Below are positions 62,182-64,000 of a DNA stretch of 64,000 bases, piece after piece. The position numbers and the translations under genes were made by a program. Source of the DNA: an uncultured Eubacteriales bacterium (GTDB taxonomy: Bacteria; Bacillota; Clostridia; Lachnospirales; Lachnospiraceae). Position 1 is the stretch's first letter. Every line of letters begins with the position of its first letter. The DNA lies in assembly GCA_900549105.1 (NCBI GenBank), contig URND01000002.1, forward strand, positions 1 through 64,000, in the 5' to 3' direction. The notes beneath the pieces were generated by a model. The model made no database searches, had not been told where the DNA came from, and saw only the letters and a list, made by a program, of their open reading frames with translations.

Positions 62182-63720
62182 ATGATAAATGTCAGAGAAT
62201 ACAGAGGACATATTCGAAATTGGGAAGCGCTCTGCGGAGAGCTTGGCATTGATAAGACATTGTCCAGAGAGGAACGCGAGGAACAGATTCTTATAAAGGC
62301 TTATGAGACCTGGGGATACGATATGGCAAATCATATGCACGGCATGTTCGCTTTTGCATTGTGGGATGAGGAAGAGCAGAAGCTTTTCTGCCTGAGAGAC
62401 CAGTTTGGAACGAAGCCGTTTTATTATTATGAAACAGAAGAAGGCCATCTTCTCTGTGGTACAACCATTCGTAAGATTATGGAGCAGCCGGGCTTTGTGA
62501 AAAAGCTGAATGAAGAAATGCTCCAGTTGTATTTGAGCCTGACCTATGTGGCCGGGGAAAATACATTTTTCCGGGGAGTAAAAAAACTTATGCCCGGCCG
62601 GTATCTTGTCTGGCAGGACGGAAAACTTAAAATAGAGCGTTATTGGACGCCGGAGTTTCACCCGGATGAAAGCAAAACGCTGGAGGATTGGGCCGATGAG
62701 ATTCATACAACCCTTCAGGAGATTATGCCGGAGGTGAAATCTGAAGATGAGACGGCAGAGTCCTTCCTGTCCGGCGGCGTGGATTCCTCCTATGTGCTGG
62801 CAATGTCGGATGTGAAGCTGACCGATTCCTGCGGTTATGAAGAGGCCCGTTTTGATGAATCGGGGATGGCGCGGCAGACGGCGGAGATTCTCGGAAGAGA
62901 GAATGCCAGATGCCTGATTACGCCGGAAGAATATTTTGAGATTGTTCCTTATGTAATGTACAATATGGAGCAGCCGCTGGGGGATGCCTCAGCCATAGCC
63001 TTTGCCATAGCCTGCAAAGCGACGGCGGAACATACAAAGCTCTGTTATTCCGGCGAGGGCGCTGATGAATTTTTCGGCGGTTACAATATGTACCGCAATG
63101 CGGAGCGGTATGGAGAGAACCTGAAAACATTTTATGTGGGCAACACCAATATTATGAAAGAGGACGAGAAAAAGCGGATTCTCAAAAAATATGACCCGGA
63201 TGTCCTCCCGATTGAGCTGGTGGAACGGATTTATGAGGAAACCGAAGGCCTGGACCCGCTGGCTAAAATGTCCAACGTGGATATTCAGATTTGGCTTGAA
63301 GGAGATATTTATTTAAATGTGGACAAAATGAGTACAGCCGCAGGGCTGGAAATCCGGATGCCTCTGACGGACAGGCGGATTTTTGACATTGCCTCCCGGA
63401 TGCCGTCAAGATTTAAAGTCAATGAGGAGCAGAATAAGGTGGCTTTCCGTACGGCTGCGGCAAAAGTTCTTCCGGAGGAAATTGCCTTCCGCAAGAAGCT
63501 TGGATTTATCGTGCCTATTCGTATATGGATGGCTGATGAACGCTATAATCAGGATGTGCAGGCGAAATTCCACAGCGATATGGCGGCACAGTTTTTCAAT
63601 GTGGATGAAATCAATGCGATTTTTGATGATTATGTTGGCGGAAATTCGGACAACTGGAGAAAGGTGTGGACCATCTACACATTCCTTGTTTGGTATGAAG
63701 AATATTTCGTAAAACGCTGA
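62182..63720 (+). CDS. asparagine synthase-like protein lacking the glutaminase cysteine
   Basis: 512 residues. The C-terminal synthetase domain is intact: ESFLSGGVDSSYVLAM (PP-loop), CYSGEGADEFFGGY and LEIRMPLTDRRIFDIASRMP. The N-terminus retains the later part of the class II glutamine amidotransferase (MFAFALWDEEEQKLFCLRDQ, FGTKPFYYY) but begins at MINVREYRGHIRNWEALCGE: the usual MCG start with the catalytic Cys2 and about 50 residues are absent, and nothing coding lies upstream. It should depend on free ammonia or another donor. A ribosome site (GAGAGG) and a promoter fit this start. Confidence 0.88.
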   Translation: MINVREYRGHIRNWEALCGELGIDKTLSREEREEQILIKAYETWGYDMANHMHGMFAFALWDEEEQKLFCLRDQFGTKPFYYYETEEGHLLCGTTIRKIMEQPGFVKKLNEEMLQLYLSLTYVAGENTFFRGVKKLMPGRYLVWQDGKLKIERYWTPEFHPDESKTLEDWADEIHTTLQEIMPEVKSEDETAESFLSGGVDSSYVLAMSDVKLTDSCGYEEARFDESGMARQTAEILGRENARCLITPEEYFEIVPYVMYNMEQPLGDASAIAFAIACKATAEHTKLCYSGEGADEFFGGYNMYRNAERYGENLKTFYVGNTNIMKEDEKKRILKKYDPDVLPIELVERIYEETEGLDPLAKMSNVDIQIWLEGDIYLNVDKMSTAAGLEIRMPLTDRRIFDIASRMPSRFKVNEEQNKVAFRTAAAKVLPEEIAFRKKLGFIVPIRIWMADERYNQDVQAKFHSDMAAQFFNVDEINAIFDDYVGGNSDNWRKVWTIYTFLVWYEEYFVKR

Positions 63721-63737
63721 AATGATAGAGTAAAATG

Positions 63738-63770
63738 TGACAGGTGTTCAGGAGGAATGCCTGTCATATT
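63738..63770 (+). terminator. hairpin after the AsnB-like gene
   Basis: TGACAGGTGTTC and GAATGCCTGTCA form a twelve-base stem (two G-T pairs) with loop AGGAG, followed by TATTTCT, a short T-rich tail. Confidence 0.6.
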
Positions 63771-63826
63771 TCTATGTACTATATTTAGAAGAGAAGAACA
63801 TGGGGCAGAAAGCAGGAGGTGGAGAA

Positions 63827-64000
63827 ATGTCGGTGAAGAAGACCGTGTTTTTTGATATCGATGGAACGCTGTGGAATTGGCATAATGAGATTCCGGAAAG
63901 TACGATTCGGGCGATTCGGAGTCTGCGGCAAAATGGACATCAGGCCTTTTTGTGCAGCGGGCGCAGCCGGGCCTATATTCAGAACCCGGATTTGTTTGCC
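63827..64000 (+). CDS. HAD family hydrolase (Cof-like), cut by the window end
   Basis: The first 58 codons only. VFFDIDGTLWNWHNEIPEST carries the nucleophile and second Asp of HAD motif I, and FLCSGRSRAY is motif II (Ser). This is the start of a Cof-type sugar-phosphate phosphatase. AGGAGGTGGAG precedes the ATG. The rest lies outside the window. Confidence 0.85.
   Translation, partial: MSVKKTVFFDIDGTLWNWHNEIPESTIRAIRSLRQNGHQAFLCSGRSRAYIQNPDLFA

Noticed and set aside
1..64000. Alternative genetic code with TAG as sense codon
   Set aside because: Suggested by three in-frame TAG codons, but many intact genes here end in TAG (for example at 197-199 and after the RHH gene), so the standard code holds.
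1..64000. CRISPR array, tRNA or rRNA genes
   Set aside because: No regularly spaced direct repeats and no tRNA or rRNA landmarks were found on reading; the only tandem repeat is the coding one at 35786.

Overview
The window looks like chromosomal DNA from a spore-forming gut Firmicute, most likely a Lachnospiraceae/Clostridia member. Supporting signs are a clear Spo0A, an anaerobe's enzyme set (rubrerythrin, a 2-oxoacid:ferredoxin oxidoreductase, a giant 2-hydroxyacyl-CoA dehydratase activator, an EFR1-type flavodoxin/ferredoxin), strong AGGAGG ribosome sites, and a LexA box of the Gram-positive type. No rRNA, tRNA or CRISPR array was seen.

Layout. 1-3500 is the worn edge of an integrative element: two small sigma-like regulators, an XRE repressor with palindromic operators, a membrane protein, an AlbA_2-type fragment and a ribbon-helix-helix protein. 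3513-6690 is an AT-rich leftward cargo cassette (AraC, EamA exporter, DUF2000, DJ-1/PfpI, small membrane protein) beside what looks like a tnpV deletion scar. 6958-11629 is a graveyard of accessory genes (DpnI-like nuclease, GIY-YIG/DUF2075 helicase with a frameshift, methyltransferase with two amber codons, helicase tail) around an intact GH5 cellulase lipoprotein and a MazG-like protein. 11733-15411 is an RNA-repair-like operon (WYL, WYL, RtcB, truncated RlaP-type nucleotidyltransferase). 15375-17334 is an SOS-controlled Y-family polymerase plus YolD-like protein. 17372-19698 is a TetR-ABC efflux unit.

19815-40727 is core-like and richer in GC: M23 peptidase, spo0A, glgA, a broken EamA gene, a peptide/nickel-type ABC importer behind a promoter and attenuator-like leader, the 1458-residue dehydratase activator, an MBL hydrolase, a two-polypeptide 2-oxoacid oxidoreductase, rubrerythrin and a TrmA/RlmD-type rRNA methyltransferase.

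40728-58404 is a second accessory stretch and holds the best candidates for new biology: a GHKL ATPase fused to a Shedu-like nuclease with an uncharacterised partner; a FadR regulator and CatA-like acetyltransferase; a three-gene operon ending in a SMEK-domain protein; and a UvrD/RQC helicase with a small partner and a YjbR-EVE protein. Two genes in this stretch carry the same 72-bp structured repeat, inserted in the same reading frame and encoding the same 24-residue peptide. This resembles a Rickettsia-type palindromic element and is the most striking observation here. The right end (58542-64000) returns to housekeeping-like genes: a membrane MerR regulator, an ABC exporter, EFR1, an AsnB-like enzyme lacking the usual N-terminal glutaminase cysteine, and the start of a HAD hydrolase.
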